64,000 bases of DNA, from the NCBI RefSeq assembly GCF_023101765.2, contig NC_064226.1, positions 9,679,251 to 9,743,250 of the forward strand, read 5' to 3'. The notes beneath the pieces were generated by a model. It did not search any database and had not been told where the DNA came from. It saw only the letters and a program-made list of their open reading frames with translations. Shown here piece by piece: positions 37,066 to 50,575 of this stretch. Both the position numbers and the translations under genes were made by a program. How positions within the stretch are numbered: position 1 is the first letter of the stretch; each line of letters begins with the position of its first letter. This stretch comes from Spodoptera frugiperda. Lineage: Eukaryota > Arthropoda > Insecta > Lepidoptera > Noctuidae.

Positions 37066-37271
37066 GAGGTGGCGACCCTCGACTGGCTGCGAGCGGACCA
37101 GGCGGTTACGGGTTGACGTGTCGAGTGCATCCGAGTGTCCACTTCGTGAGCGATACAAGTCCGGACAACGACCACACTAGACCCCGAGTCTTGTTTGAAA
37201 AGGTGAATCCGTTTATGGAATAAAACCAGGTTTTGTTATACTGCTTCAGTTAATTGAAGGGCCCTTTTTGT
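37066..37271. repeat. Right copy of ~200-bp unit flanking the copia element
   Basis: Starts four bases after the outer end of the 5' LTR (CCAACA, gagg, TGGCGACC) and has the same orientation as the left copy at 32094-32299. The near identity implies the duplication is about as young as the copia insertion itself. Confidence 0.85.
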
Positions 37272-37403
37272 TAAGGTACTATTAAGATACTGTTGTGTTT
37301 CGGATATAGGATTGGATTTGTGATTTTGTTAGTTAATTTTGATTGATTTTGTGTTAGTTTTAAGAAGGGATATTTATTTTCAATTTGTTAACTATATAAA
37401 ACT

Positions 37404-37565
37404 AGCAAACCCGGCGAACTCCGTTTCGTCATCAGTGATATTCCCTGTTTTCCGGCTTACCTCTTGAATTTTCCCGAATTTTCTGCAATGTTAAATCGTG
37501 AAAATCGGATCGTGCGTTCTGGAGTTATAGCGTCAGGAAGGAAAATCCGAGTTATTTTTATATTA
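37404..37565. repeat. CTAGC-headed interspersed repeat
   Basis: aactagcaaacccggcgaac, then tcgtgaaaatcggatcgtgc and ggagttatagcgtcaggaag. I recognise this as a common lepidopteran interspersed sequence but cannot name its class. Confidence 0.45.
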
Positions 37566-37599
37566 TAGATTACGCTTGTTAAGTTTGATTGTTATTAGA

Positions 37600-37920
37600 T
37601 ATTTTTTTTTATGAAACAAGCCGGTAATCGAGCAGAAGTATTACCTGATGGTAAGCAATCGCCGCCGCCCATGGACACTTGAAACACCAGAGGCGTTACA
37701 AGTGCGTTGCCGGCTTTTTGGGTGTTAGGAATTTAAGGGTTGTTGTTCAGGAATCGGGGATGGGGAAGATTGGGAAGGGGGGAAATGGGCCTCCGGTAAC
37801 CTCACTCACACAACGAAACACAACGCAAGCGTTGTTTCACGTCGGTTTTCTGTGAGGCCGTGGTATCACTCCGGTCGAGCCGGCCTATCCGTGCCGAAGC
37901 ATGGCTCTCCCACACTTAAA
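37600..37920 (-). repeat. A-tailed retroposon family D, copy 3 (longest)
   Basis: T-run at 37601-37610, caagccggtaatcgagcag, cacctgatggtaagcaatcg-like core, cgttgccggctttttgggtg, then gaggccgtggtatcactccg and a GC-rich end. It lies 330 bp beyond the copia flank repeat. Confidence 0.7.
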
Positions 37921-38345
37921 TACAAAACCATCCCGAATGTTAAGAAATTCTCAAAATAATAGCTGCTACAAAAGCTTTATTACTTACTAAGCTTTTTAAA
38001 ATATTTAGGTAACATAATAACTTCACATTTTATACGCATAACAAATAACACATTATGTACTTAACATAATTATGCAATACAGCAGTAAGATAATGATAAA
38101 AATTAGCATAGCGTAGGTAATCACAGACAATTCCCTATTAATTTGCAGATTCATTGTCAAAGCGCCATTGCCAGGTATGTCGGGATTAAATATTAATGCG
38201 TAATTAAATCGCGATCCTAGCCTTTGGGCTACGTGCTGCATACTGCGATTTGATTACCTAATTTTGGGAGCTTTAGATTTATCATTTAAAATGTCACTTA
38301 CAACATGTAGCTACTAAAATCTACGTTCAGGTTCTATTTAGTTGT

Positions 38346-38631
38346 TGCAACGTCACGCCTTTTATCCCGAAGGGGTAGGCAGAAGTGTACATTACGGCAC
38401 GTAATGCCACTATACAATGTACCCCCACTTTTCACCATTTGACTTATAAGTCCCATGTAATAGGGAGTGAGCCTATTGCCATATACCGGGCACATTTCCA
38501 GACTCCGTGCTACTACTGAGAAATTCTGGAAAAGCCGAAAAAAGCACAGTACTACTTTGCCCGACCCGGGAATCGAACCCGAGACCCCTTGTCCAGCAGT
38601 CGCACTTGCGACCAATCGGCCAACGAGGCAG
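38346..38631 (-). repeat. tRNA-derived SINE family B, full-length copy
   Basis: The minus-strand head resembles a tRNA: ctgcctcgttggccgattgg (box A), then GGTTCGATTCC (perfect box B) and a cggg-type stem. The body then runs to gcgtgacgttgca at 38346. The plus-strand ORF across it is not a gene. Fragments of the same family lie at about 12631, 15585, 17084, 29947 and 49206. Confidence 0.8.
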
Positions 38632-38990
38632 TTCTATTTCTATTTAGTATTCCACCTATTTATTTCCTTTGTGATTGAAATCAAATCATGGTAGATTGGA
38701 AAAATCAGTTTCCCACGGTTCTATCTAAGTTTCTATACTTTATAGACTTTCAGAAATAACGTAGAAAAGACGTAGAGTACATTTTTGTCACATATGCCAC
38801 TAGTCTCTCGCACAATCATGATTGTGTGAGAGAAAATACATCGCTATTTTATCACATGGTACGTTTTATGAGCTCGCCTGTAGTACAAGAAGTGACGTGA
38901 CTTTTCCTTTGATATTTAGTGTCTTATATTATGTACAACATGGATACAATATTTGGCTGTGTTATTTGTCTGGTTATAAGAGTGACAATT

Positions 38991-39060
38991 GAATGTAACA
39001 ATAGTTATAAAGAGAGAGATAGAGAGATAGTGAAAGAGAGAGAGAATGTAAAGTAGGTAT
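38991..39060. repeat. GA-rich repeat shared with 31879-31935
   Basis: gaatgtaacaatagtt, a (GA)n tract and gagagaatgtaaagtaggt are common to both places, which lie on opposite sides of the copia locus. Confidence 0.65.
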
Positions 39061-39064
39061 ATTT

Positions 39065-39101
39065 AATAAAATAAAATAAAATAAAAAAATAAAAATAAAA
39101 T
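39065..39101. repeat. (AAAAT)n microsatellite
   Basis: Imperfect AAAAT units following the GA-rich repeat at 38990-39060. Confidence 0.8.
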
Positions 39102-42100
39102 ATTACTAGGTCTTACGATACTTAATCATTATGCAGTGATAATATTACTAACAAGAGGTTTAGGCGATGTATATGTGCGCCTATTCTTTAAATTTTCCTT
39201 TAATTTTCGTTTAAGTCCTGAAAAAGCTAGCTTCAAGGTACCTATGTTAGTCGAATTTATGCCTTATTATACAATTGTAGCAGTCTAATTTTCTCGGATA
39301 TGGCTTTTTAAAAGGAAGGAAGGTATAGATAATGGCTGACATTCTCGACGTCGGTCAAAAAAAGCGAAGTAATGATAAATGCCCGTAGTCACCCCGCTGA
39401 GTGCTGACTCAGCGAGTTCCTACGACATATTATGCTAAATTATATCTATCTTTTTTTTCATTCTTCATAGAAATATAATATCTAATATGATATTTTATTC
39501 GAGTTCAGTTTATTTCCAAGATTTTTTATGATAACTCCAACTGAAAATTTTCATTGTTTTTTTTTTTATACTCTACCTAAAAGTTTAACCAATAGTTCCT
39601 CGTAGACATTTAAAAATATAAAAGCCAGTATTTAAACAAAAAGTAAGTCAAAATGATACACAATAAACCTCTGAGCAACAGCAAATCCAGCTGATTACTC
39701 AATGAATATTATCTTAAAACAAACAGAACCCCTTCTCAATATTAGTATGAGGGCACACACACCTCGAGAGAAGGCTTAATAGAGTGTCAATGCGAGAGTA
39801 TCCGTTTATCTGCGAGGTGACAGATGGCCGTATTTATCGCGCACCGCTCGCGGCGCTGCATGTCTAGAATTTATTATTGACTTATAACCTTTTTCTAGAA
39901 TATTCTTTTGCAATTTTACAATTTTGCAATTTCATGCTGGATAAAAATGAGTTTAATCGCCTTTAAGAATTTTTAAAGTATTTTGCAGTCTTTTCGATAC
40001 AGTTTTGCTAATCATCAATCGTTTATCGATCTAATAAATTTTACTGAATGAATGTTGTCTTAACTATGGTTAAACGTATTAAATTAAATTATTACTTCAG
40101 AGCTCGTTGGCTGGTTCGTTAAAGCTCGTGGTGCTGAAAACATTCCTGAAGTCCAAATTTTTACACAATCTGTGACAAGGCACAACATTATTCACAAAAT
40201 GCCAACACTGACTAGCTGTTCCGAAAGTATATTTACATTTCGTACAACAGCACTGATTCTAGTTCCACATTATAAGAATGTGACGTCAAAGCAGATATTT
40301 ATGAAGGTACACGAGTCGCGGGACTGCGATGCTTTACACTACATACTTTACAGTCGCGGCGTCTCTGCGTATGATTTAATAACATTGTTGAGACAAGTAA
40401 CTGTCTGCCGTGTGCACAACTTTGCCATTATTTCATACTTAATGCCTTCAAAGAAACAAAAGAACTAGCAGCCATTATACTGCGTTTACAATGAGACAAT
40501 TAGTTATTCCGCTGATAAGATTTACTTCAAAAATGATTAACTTGATTTATCTCAGCGGAGGACTCGTCTTTATGCGATAAAGGCCTTTTTATCCATCCGG
40601 GCTATTGTTCAACTCTGAGCAAAGAGTTGGCCCGAGAAGGAATTCATTTTGATGATGTTATTGGTTTCGTAATACAACAAAGAACGATGTTGAAATATTT
40701 ATCTTTTATGGATCATTATAAGCTATACTGACGATGGCTATCGTGATTCGACAATAAAGGTCGATTTTATGAAGGGCTCTTGACGCAGCGTTTTACGTGG
40801 CGGGGTGTCCGACCACCGAAAATACTCATATATCACTTTGTAGCCGCGCCTGACATTTATTAAAAGTCTTTGGCGTTTTGATTACTGTTTTCAAATATTC
40901 GAAGCGTCGATAAATTTTCAATAAAGACGAAGACGTAAATATTTTTACGAAACCCTGCTCCGTAGCAGCGTTTACATTGATATTTATATTTTATAGGGTA
41001 CTTTTAATATCCCTGTTTTGTGTAAGATTGGAAATAACACTTAAACGACAACGCTTTTTTCATTACTTCTTATTTCCATCCGAACCCGAAATAAAAAAGA
41101 TAATATTTCTTTTCACAGATTGGTACCAACTCGTAGAATGAAAGATGTAGGGAAGTTGAAAGCTCTGTAAAATGAAGTTTATTTATAAATAAATAAGTAA
41201 CATTTACTGGTACTACTAAGGTAACGACGAGATTTCCAAGAAACTTGCGAATTTTAAACTTTACCATCAGCGATACTTTTCGATACTACATTGCATCAAG
41301 GCCTTGAGATTCCATTACCTAACCAAATGCTGATCATGTACAATTGACTACAGGTACAACCACAGATTTGGTTCAAAATCGACACCGTTCGCACGTGCCT
41401 ACATAAATTAACGTTATCTGCATAAATCTGTTCACACACCTATTTATAAGTACCTATGTATACCTGTGTCGTAATCAGATTAAAACGACACACAAATGAA
41501 GACCGAGCCGTTTCCTTGAAAATTTAATACAGATTCTGTACAAATTGTAAATATTTAACAAGCCATGGATGGCAATGTCTTGGGATTTAATCAGAAAGGC
41601 TCGCTATGTGAATACCATTTCTTATTTCCAGGAGTTCGTATTGACTGGTCCTTTTATATGTAGTGATATTATGTGTGTAAATGAATATCATATGCGAACG
41701 TTTTGTATTTGATATTAGAGAACGACATATATATAATATTTGCACAAGCAGTTTATCTATTCAAGATATACTTTTACGAGTTATTACTGCAGCATTAGCG
41801 CGGATCAAAGCAAAATGGATAGAATAAAATGTTTGCCAAGAAATAAGCAAATGGAATCGCTTCGCAATATTTGCAAGTTTTAAATCAGAGTCTTAATTAC
41901 CAGAAAGGATTACAATATCACCGAACTTAGCACTTAATGGATATGTCCTGCGGCCGAGAGCCCGCGAATTTTACGAGTGCCCCATAAAATGGTACCGAGA
42001 AATTATCTGTTCAAATACAATTAATGCCGGTGCAATTAAACGGTGCTAGGTCTTCTTAAATTGCTGGAACTGCGTAATTGTATTTCCTCGTTAATAAGGA

Positions 42101-45100
42101 GCACCGTCCTACCTCGTAAATATAAAGCGCCTTAATCCTGTTTAATTTTCTTGTTTACAAAGTTGGGACTACTTTGCCTATTAACTTGGTTGTAGTTCAC
42201 GAGATTTCAAGGTCAAAGGTTTGGTTTGGGGCGGGATGTTAGTGGGATTATCTATTCTGCATTTGAGAGCATTTTTTTAATCTTGTGGCTGTGACTGCTG
42301 TTTAAGAATATTTGTGCCTACCTCCTATTGCTTCTGCTGCGGTAATCTTGACGTGGTTTTTGTAGGTTCTAATGCAATCGCTGCTCTAGTGATCTGTGTG
42401 TTTTCTTTTCTTCCAAGTAACAGACCGTAATCTTCTTACGAGTAACTAATAAATTGATGAAAACTGAATTCATCCCATTTTCTCTTTAGAAAAATTTTTG
42501 TATTATGATAAAGTTAAGCCTACTTTTTCCAATTAACTCTAGTTTTGTGGTAACCAGAATAAGTTTGTATCGATTACGTTTAACAGTACCCCGAAGCGTA
42601 TTGATATGAATATTCATCTTACCTTGTAAGTACTTAATTGAAATTTTAATGTAGACGGAAATTGTGATATTATTGCCTCGGGCGGGAGGTGTGGTTTTTG
42701 AATTAACTTGTGTATTTTACTGAAGAATTGTTAAACATTTTTGACGTCCGAATTATAAATGTTATTGTTATGGTAATTTATTATTTTATTGGGTGGAATT
42801 TAATATTATATATAATGGGTCTACGAATTGGAATGGTAAGTTTATAAAATATTATTTCTTTTTTATCTAAAAGTTGACATTCTTATAAAGTGATGACTAT
42901 ACTTTTTTACAATGAGCATTTAAATGATTTATAAAGAAGTAAATTAGATATATCTACTTATTTGTTTACCTAGAACCATTTTACCCCATCACAAGGGTAA
43001 TGTAACCTGACCCCGACCTCTTTCTGCTAATAAATCCATAACGACTTACCCCCACTAATTAATCGCTCTGGGGTAAGTCCTTTCAGTTTATTAAAATATT
43101 TTAAACCAAAACAGTGTTATTATTAAGGTTCTATTTTGCATAATTTTGGTTAATTTATTAGCATCGTTTAAATATTTTATTATGATTAATTGTTTTAAAG
43201 AAATATTTTGACGACATGCTTCGTAATTACCTAGTAACCGCACGCTACTGTTGACTCTTGTTTAATTCATTTAAGTATTTTAAGTACATATTTATATGAA
43301 ATTTTTTAGAAAGTTTTTTTTTTATAAAAAATAGTTTTCAGTTTCTCTGTTAGATGTGACCATTGATATATTAAAGGAACATGTTATCTTGATTATTAAA
43401 ATTGTTTTTAATTTTTTCTGACACTGCACAAAGTGAGCTTGAAATCGTCTTTAGGAAACAAATTCGGAATCCATGTAACTACAACGAATTCCAAAGCCGA
43501 AACAACCAATTTCGTTCATAAAACGAACGAAGAACAAAAGAAAAACGCGTGTTAGAACCATGTCATCAATTAAGATCTCCGAAAAGCCTGTTATTTAGCA
43601 CCGCAATATCCTCATGTAACATTCCATATGATGGGTGTGCGGAACCAACAATATAAGTTGTACAATCTGTCTGTGGTTGTCGCCTTGCGACAATTGGTAC
43701 GGGGCTAACGGGGCGCGAACGACTCATAATATATCAAGGACCAGGATTGCTAAGGACTAAATGCTTAGGAAAATAAAGTATATTTCATATTTTATTACTT
43801 TTGTTTGAAAGGACTTTTTGATTAAAAGGGGAGTTTTAAGGTAGTCGAGTGAATGGATGTTCAATTCGCTTTTTGCTGTGAGGCAAGTTTTATGCTTAAG
43901 ATATGATTCTTATAAATAATTGAAGATCTATCTCTTATTTTTCTTGCCCTAGATGTCAAAGATACTCGAAGTTTGAACCCATCTATGAAGTACAACATTC
44001 TTTGTGTGCTCCAAGTAGGTATTTTGTTTTTATGGATTTATAAATAGAAAAGACTGGTTCATTCATAAACAATGGTTCTAGAAACTACACATTTCTTATT
44101 ACAATAATTTCGTATAATATCCATAAATCTTTTGTAATCATTGTTACAAATGAGAATGTAATAAGACACGCTTAATTCAAAAGTTTCATATAAAATAATA
44201 ACAATACTTATAAAAGAGGTTGACGTAGTGATTTTGTACAAACGAAAGCCTTTATTCCGTTTCAAATGGAACCGTAATGAATTCTCTTATAGTAGTGTTC
44301 TAAAGTAAATTGAATTTAACAAATGCGGTTCTAATAATGAACGAATCGAGTTAGACGACCGTTCAACGAATAACCATCCAATCCGCTTAACCATAAAGTC
44401 CAATTTCGCATTAACTGTTCAGCTCTATTTACTCAAATGAAATAAAAATGTGCTTAACACAAATAACAAAAAAGATTTGCATTAGTAATTATGTTCTTTG
44501 CAAAGTGTATTTAAACGAAATTGTAACATTTTTATTTAATCGAATTTAAGTAAAAAAGTAGATAGGAAAATAATTTAGTTATTGTGTTTTTAATTCTTCA
44601 TGTCAGTTGAGAAAGTATTATATGGACATGTCATTTTCAATTTATAATTTGACTTCATAGTAAATACCAACAAGCCTGAAGCTATTTTAGTACCAAACGA
44701 ATAAGTAGGTACAAAGTGAAAGGTCATATTATTTGACTTATCGAACTGACATTTGATAGTAAGGTACTTTATAAAAAGGAGATGTCAGCATTGAAAGAAA
44801 TTCTTTGAAATTCTGCGACACAAATAATAATTGTAAGTAAAAAAAAGAAATACTCTTCTTTCCGTTACAGTGAAGATCGAGATGAAGTCCGTGGCATATG
44901 GTTTGACAAAAACGGTGCGCCCTGTGTCTATAAGTCATGGTAAATGGCGAGATGTCACCCGACCACTTTAGCCGGAGCTGCTAAGGCCGTTAGATTTATT
45001 GATGCGACGTGGAGATATATTTAATAAATTTTCCGTCTGCTCGGCTCTCCGTAATTCCAGAACTAACTGGTACAAACGTTACATGTTAACGTTAAAGGAA

Positions 45101-47110
45101 ATACTGTTCGCTCCGGTAAATTGTTAATTATTCTAATTGTATAGGGCAACGGCGGTCAAGGGCACTTTACCCGTACACACCCAAAAACCGAATGGATACA
45201 TTACATAGGGTCGAACTTTGTCACCTTTCCCGGGATACGAGTTTACGGGTCAAGGGATAACGTATGATGGATTTGATCGGCAATCAACCGTTAAGGAACA
45301 GGATGAAGTAACATCCACCCACGACTATCTCCTACTCGCATTATAAATAGAGAAAACAACGGAGAGCCGAATCCAGAGCTTGGACTAGTAAACATTTTCT
45401 GTTTTATTTTCATAAAGCTGGTTTATCAAATAGAGAATTTGTTCCTCCAAGGATTAACCGTGAATACTGGATACATGTGTACATTGTAGAAACCAGATAA
45501 AATCAGAATGTTCGTAATTGCCCGTATTCTCTAGAGATTTAAAGCTTCGTTCCATATCCCGTCACAGTAATACGGGAGGAAACTGAGTGAACAATTTTTT
45601 GCTCATTCTGGGTGTCAGACAAAAGGGAAGAAGGATCAGAGTCCTTTGTCGTTTAGCGGGCTGATGAGACTGGTTCGACCCCAACTATGATCTTATCTCG
45701 TGAAATAAGCGCCTGGATTTATTCTACCATTTCCTTTAGTTTTCATTTTATATTAAAGCAATTATTTGAGGTGAAAATGTAGCACTTAAAATGATTTCAA
45801 CAGACGCTTAGAAATTATATTAAAACTCAAGTGAGAGGTTGTGAAAAAAGTAAATGCCCTGTGTTTATTTATTCGCTCGGTTGGTATTTGAACCTTCCTG
45901 CTCCCTTGGCGTTGAGCGTACATTTAATTCATAGCGGGGCCCTCGATGTTATCTAAAATGCCGTGCGACGTGTGGTAGGGGAATTGAACTGGAGAAATTG
46001 CCAACAGTCTCGAAGCGCGTTTGTCCTTTACGTATCGATGCAATCATGTGTCTGGTCCTTTGCACTGGTAATTGGATTAGAGTATCTATCTATGCATTAT
46101 ATATCTACATGTTTTGCTACTCTTGTCTGTAGTAGATACCTAAATTAAAAAAAACTTTATATAAAAGTTTTTTTGTAATTTGGTATAGTAAAAATAAAGG
46201 TACTATCATAAAATAAATATACTTGGGTTTTTGTTGCAGAAATCACAGATCCGGAATTGAAATTGGATCCGATCAGGCTTGATAAGTTCGCCCCTATCAC
46301 GTTAAAGCCCTTTTACCGCCATCGAAGCGATGTGGCCCATTGGATATAAATACACTACATTACTTTTAGTATTATGGTGCTCCGATATTAACATACAAAT
46401 GTATTATTATGATAGCTTATTTCGTGTACTGAAACTTAGTAACTGACCGTTTCAAAGAGTTGTGAGTGGGTCTAAAAGAAAAAGGATTCTATTTTAGTAA
46501 ATGTTTTCTAAGGTTATGTTTAACGGAGTGGTTGATTTTTACACGGAGAAAATGTTTCTTGAGATTCAAATTGGAAGCAGGTAAGTAGTTGGTTTTATAA
46601 TTTGTGTCTTATGTTTGTATATCTGTACCAGTCTGTATAAAACAAACCTCACATCAACAATACAAGTTTATAAGTAGAATATACACAACCGAGATAGAAT
46701 TTAAAATGGACGCGGCGTCAATCTAATCGAAGTAAACTAACAAAAATGGCAGGAAACTTAACCAGTTGGGATTATAGTGGTGGAGGAAAACCGAGGCCCA
46801 CACTACTCTCCCATTAGATGGGCAATTTGTTTGGCTACAGGCGCGTAAGCCTTTAATCTCTCATAGCACTCGGTCCAAAGTGACTGGCAGGACAGAACTC
46901 GTTGCGCTCCGCGTATCCAACTATTATTTTTAAACTTTAAAATAGTGATTCGATTGAGTTCCGACGTGCCGGTTAAACGGTTACGAATTTAGATTTTGAA
47001 ATCTGTTCCAACGTTTTAAATATAGAGGGGATTGGTTCGTTTTTTTAAGCTTCACGTTTATATATTGTTGGTGGCTTTGTTAAGTAGGAAATTTTACTTT
47101 TTACACTTAA
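39102..47110. other. Long stretch without recognisable feature
   Basis: Eight kilobases with only short, domain-free ORFs (for example 40172-40468). 46780-46930 is GC-richer and could be an eroded repeat. Large introns are usual in moths, so intronic sequence is possible. Confidence 0.4.
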
Positions 47111-47300
47111 CTAGCTTCTGCGAGCGACGTCGTACGCATAAATAGATGTGGGATCGGGAATATCCCGATATTCCCGTTTCTGTTGACATTTAGGGAAACT
47201 CTCTTAGTTAAGGAACATTCCTGCCAAATTTTAGCCTTCTAGGTCCAGAAGTTTTCCGGTGCGTTGTCTGTCAATCAATCAATCACTCAGTAACAGAAAA
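47111..47300. repeat. CTAGC-headed interspersed repeat
   Basis: actagcttctgcgagcgacg at one end, then ccaaattttagccttctagg and a (caat)n-rich end (gtcaatcaatcaatcactc). Related in style to 23297 and 37404. Confidence 0.45.
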
Positions 47301-47869
47301 GTTTTATCAGGTAGTCTGACCTAACTCTGATTATAGTGCGTTTGAAAATAATTATTTATATTTATAATAATTATTTTGCATTAATAATATATTAATTAAA
47401 TAAATATTTTATATAATTGGATAAATTGTAAATAAATATAATGTAAAATGTAATTAAATAAATATTTAATGGATTTTCAATAGGCATGTATATTTTTTTT
47501 CAGTATCCAAAAAGAAATCTTTCACCGATATAGCTATTTTTATATATTATGAAAGTTCAGATTTAAATGTCAAGACGAGTGTTATTTTATCGTACGTGCA
47601 ATAAGAATATGAAATTGGAGAGACAGAACAAATTTTCTCAAACTGTTGTTACGTGCTTGAAACAAGATTACCTACTAAAGTAAATTGTTCTGCCATAGGT
47701 AAATGTGATTGGTACACTTTTGATTGAACGGTAGGTACCTGAGATAAAAAAAATATTAAGGACTGATAATGATAAATTGATAACCGTGATGATCATCATG
47801 ATTACTTAATAGTAACCTTAACCATATTTGCCTTCCAATTACAATCATGATAACAAATACTATAAAACT

Positions 47870-48045
47870 ATTTTTTATGATATAAGCCGGTAAACGAGCT
47901 GACTGATCACCTGATGGTAAGCAATCGCCACCACCCATGGACATTCAAAACACCAGAAGCGTTACAAGTGCATCGCCGGCCTTTTGGGGGTTAGAAATTT
48001 AAGGGTTGATGAGGAATCCTGGATTGGAGGGGGGTAATTGGGCCT
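47870..48045 (-). repeat. A-tailed retroposon family D, copy 4
   Basis: tttttatgatataagccggt, then cacctgatggtaagcaatcg, cgccggccttttgggggtta and aattgggcctcc, matching copy 37600 in order. Confidence 0.7.
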
Positions 48046-49205
48046 CCATTCTATGTCTAAGCCCGATTACTGAAATATCAAAAGAAAATTTTATTGATTC
48101 AATCTAAACAAAACTGAAATCGCCGATCGCAATATGCTAAAAGTATCGCGAATGCACAGCCCTAACAATATGTCAAATGTAACGTGAAACTTAGGCACGT
48201 CACAGACTTCGACACAAAAAGTGTGAACCTCGTGTCGCCGGCAGCCACATAAGTAACCACTACTGTCAGTGACACGTTCTCTAACAAATTGTTGACTATT
48301 CTTCTTTCATTGTATCTCATCAATAACTAACCTTTTTACGGTACAAGTTGTTTAATACCTTCGCACTTCGTAATACATGGGCTATACACCTCACAATCGA
48401 TCAGACATGTCGGAAGGTGGATATCAAGAAAACTTATCACGCGAAGGAATGCCCATTTGGTTGGGAAGACACTTAAAAGCAAGGGGTCTTGGGGCCGACC
48501 CGAGGTCTTGAAAAATTGTATGTAGATGAAGTTCTGATGACACAGCATTTCTTTACAGATTCTATATATCTGTAATAGTAGGATTTTTAATATTAGGAAT
48601 GTGACGTTATTGACGTGTCAATTATTTTTTTGCTGGCAACGTAGTAGAAAAACAAGAGTTGCATATAGAAAGAGAATGCGATATGAGTCTCCTTGTCATT
48701 TCGTGCATGACGTCATTGATGTGTCATTTGTTTCATGCGAAGTGACAACATTCCAATGATTTAAAATATACTTTATAAACTTAGAATAATGATTGTAAAA
48801 CGATACTCAATTTAATATCACCTTATTTTGGATAGAATTACTAGTTTATTGGATTAAAAGTTTATTAAAGAATTTATTAAAATTTGATGAGACATAATGA
48901 ATATGATAGACTTTTCTATTCTTATCTTGTAAATTAATTATCTGGCTACATTTGAAGTATATTAGATTTCATCGCAATTTTAAAATTAATAACTCTTCAT
49001 ACTATTGTTTTTGTTCTCAAATCTGTACTCACTCGAGTGAAAAAGCAATTATGTAAAATCTGGCTTAGATTAAAATCTAAACAATGTATAAAATTTACGT
49101 AGCGTCTAGAGATTGTAAAAGGAGAAAGTATTAGAAGAACTATAAAATATGAAATGATGTTTTATTAATTAGGTAATAAAACATATTTTATTATAATACA
49201 AAAGA

Positions 49206-49334
49206 AATGACCTATTGCCATATACTGGACAGAGCCAGACTCCTATTGAGAAAAACTCGGCAATACTTTGCCTGACCAAATCCAAGACCTCTTGCCCGAT
49301 AGTCGCACCTGCGATCACTCTACCAATGAGGCAG
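49206..49334 (-). repeat. SINE family B fragment (tRNA-like head)
   Basis: Matches the 38476-38631 half of the full copy (cctattgccatatactgg ... gcacctgcgatcac ... aatgaggcag) with many substitutions and a damaged box B. Confidence 0.7.
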
Positions 49335-49999
49335 TTAATGAGAACAATATCTAAAATTGAAACAATCCTCCATAATATTTCATAATCATCAAGACAAAAC
49401 AATACAAGCCTAGCTTCAAAAATGACCAAAGCATAAAGTATTAAAAACAAAAAGTTATATATCTTTCACCTCAAACTTGGGGAAGTTTGAACAAAAAGCC
49501 AAATGATAAATCGGTGTATCTAAGTTGAGGGAATTAATTGCCCTCGTAAGAACAGAAGATTGGAATTGCTCTTGGCCGGGATACAAGTAAATTCTTTATT
49601 CCCCCGTGTGCCACCCATCACTTTCGCGAACTCGCGTTTACACTGAAATTTCTGCTTGTTTTTCTATTTCGTTGCCAGATAATGTTAAGTTTTATTTTAC
49701 GTTGCGAGTATGATAGATGCTACTTCGCTTTTACACAAAGTTCTTGAGTGCTCACTGTATCTTCGTAAAGTCCATCTGAATGTACGTAGCATCAAGGCGG
49801 TTATTCCCTGAAGGGGCAAGCTGTGGCGAGTTTATTGTTTACTTAATTTCATTCGGCAGTACCCAAATCCTTCTGTAAAACGAGTTATTACCAAATATCA
49901 TATTAATATTTAATATAGCACTATCAACCATATCCAATACCCATTCAATTCTTCACCCAAGGTAACCCATAACTAGAGATAATAAAAACAAAAAAAAAA

Positions 50000-50185
50000 C
50001 AGGCAACCGCCTTCGATTTTCTTTACCACCTCTATTTTTCTCAGGTTATATCCGTAAAGCCTTCTCCTAAGTCTGATCCTGCTGAAAACTACATCAAAAT
50101 CGATTCAGTCAAACTCGAGATAATCGCGGACAAACACACATACATACACGTTAAACAGAGAACCTCATTTTTTGAAGTCGTTTAA
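50000..50185. repeat. Interspersed repeat of the same style as 15940
   Basis: aggcaaccgccttcgatttt, ctgctgaaaactacatcaaa and gcggacaaacacacatacat, ending ccttcatt-like cattttttgaagtcg. I recognise it as a common lepidopteran repeat end without being able to classify it. Confidence 0.4.
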
Positions 50186-50575
50186 AAATTATCGAAATTC
50201 CTTAAATCTTTACGTATAAAAATTCCATCATCATTATCCAATGATACACATTAATTAAATTCGTAGATAAAACGAAACAATTTCACATGAGTAATACCTA
50301 CAGAAAAATAGTGAATTCGTAACAACAACAAAATAAATGCGATAAAATTAATTAAACCTCCGAATCAGTCGTGTTAATTATTTCATGCGGGTTAATTTTG
50401 ATTTCCAATTAATCTACTCGAAAGCAAAATACAGTATGCACTTATACTTTATTATTGTTAAAGGGTTGCATTTATTGTGGTATTGTAAATCAGTACTATG
50501 TATAACTATGATTAATACATAACTTCGTTGGTTGTTTGAACTCACTACCTACCATAAATCAGAGTCAAAATTAAT

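Noticed and set aside
37032..37223. 63-codon ORF at the copia right edge
   Set aside because: It runs from the LTR into the flank repeat and is broken by the 4-bp indel in the other copy.
38570..38631. Possible tRNA gene on the minus strand
   Set aside because: It is the tRNA-like head of a SINE with an attached body and related fragments elsewhere; no complete cloverleaf is preserved.
40172..40468. 98-codon ORF in the featureless 39-47 kb stretch
   Set aside because: No recognisable motif, promoter or homologous repeat.
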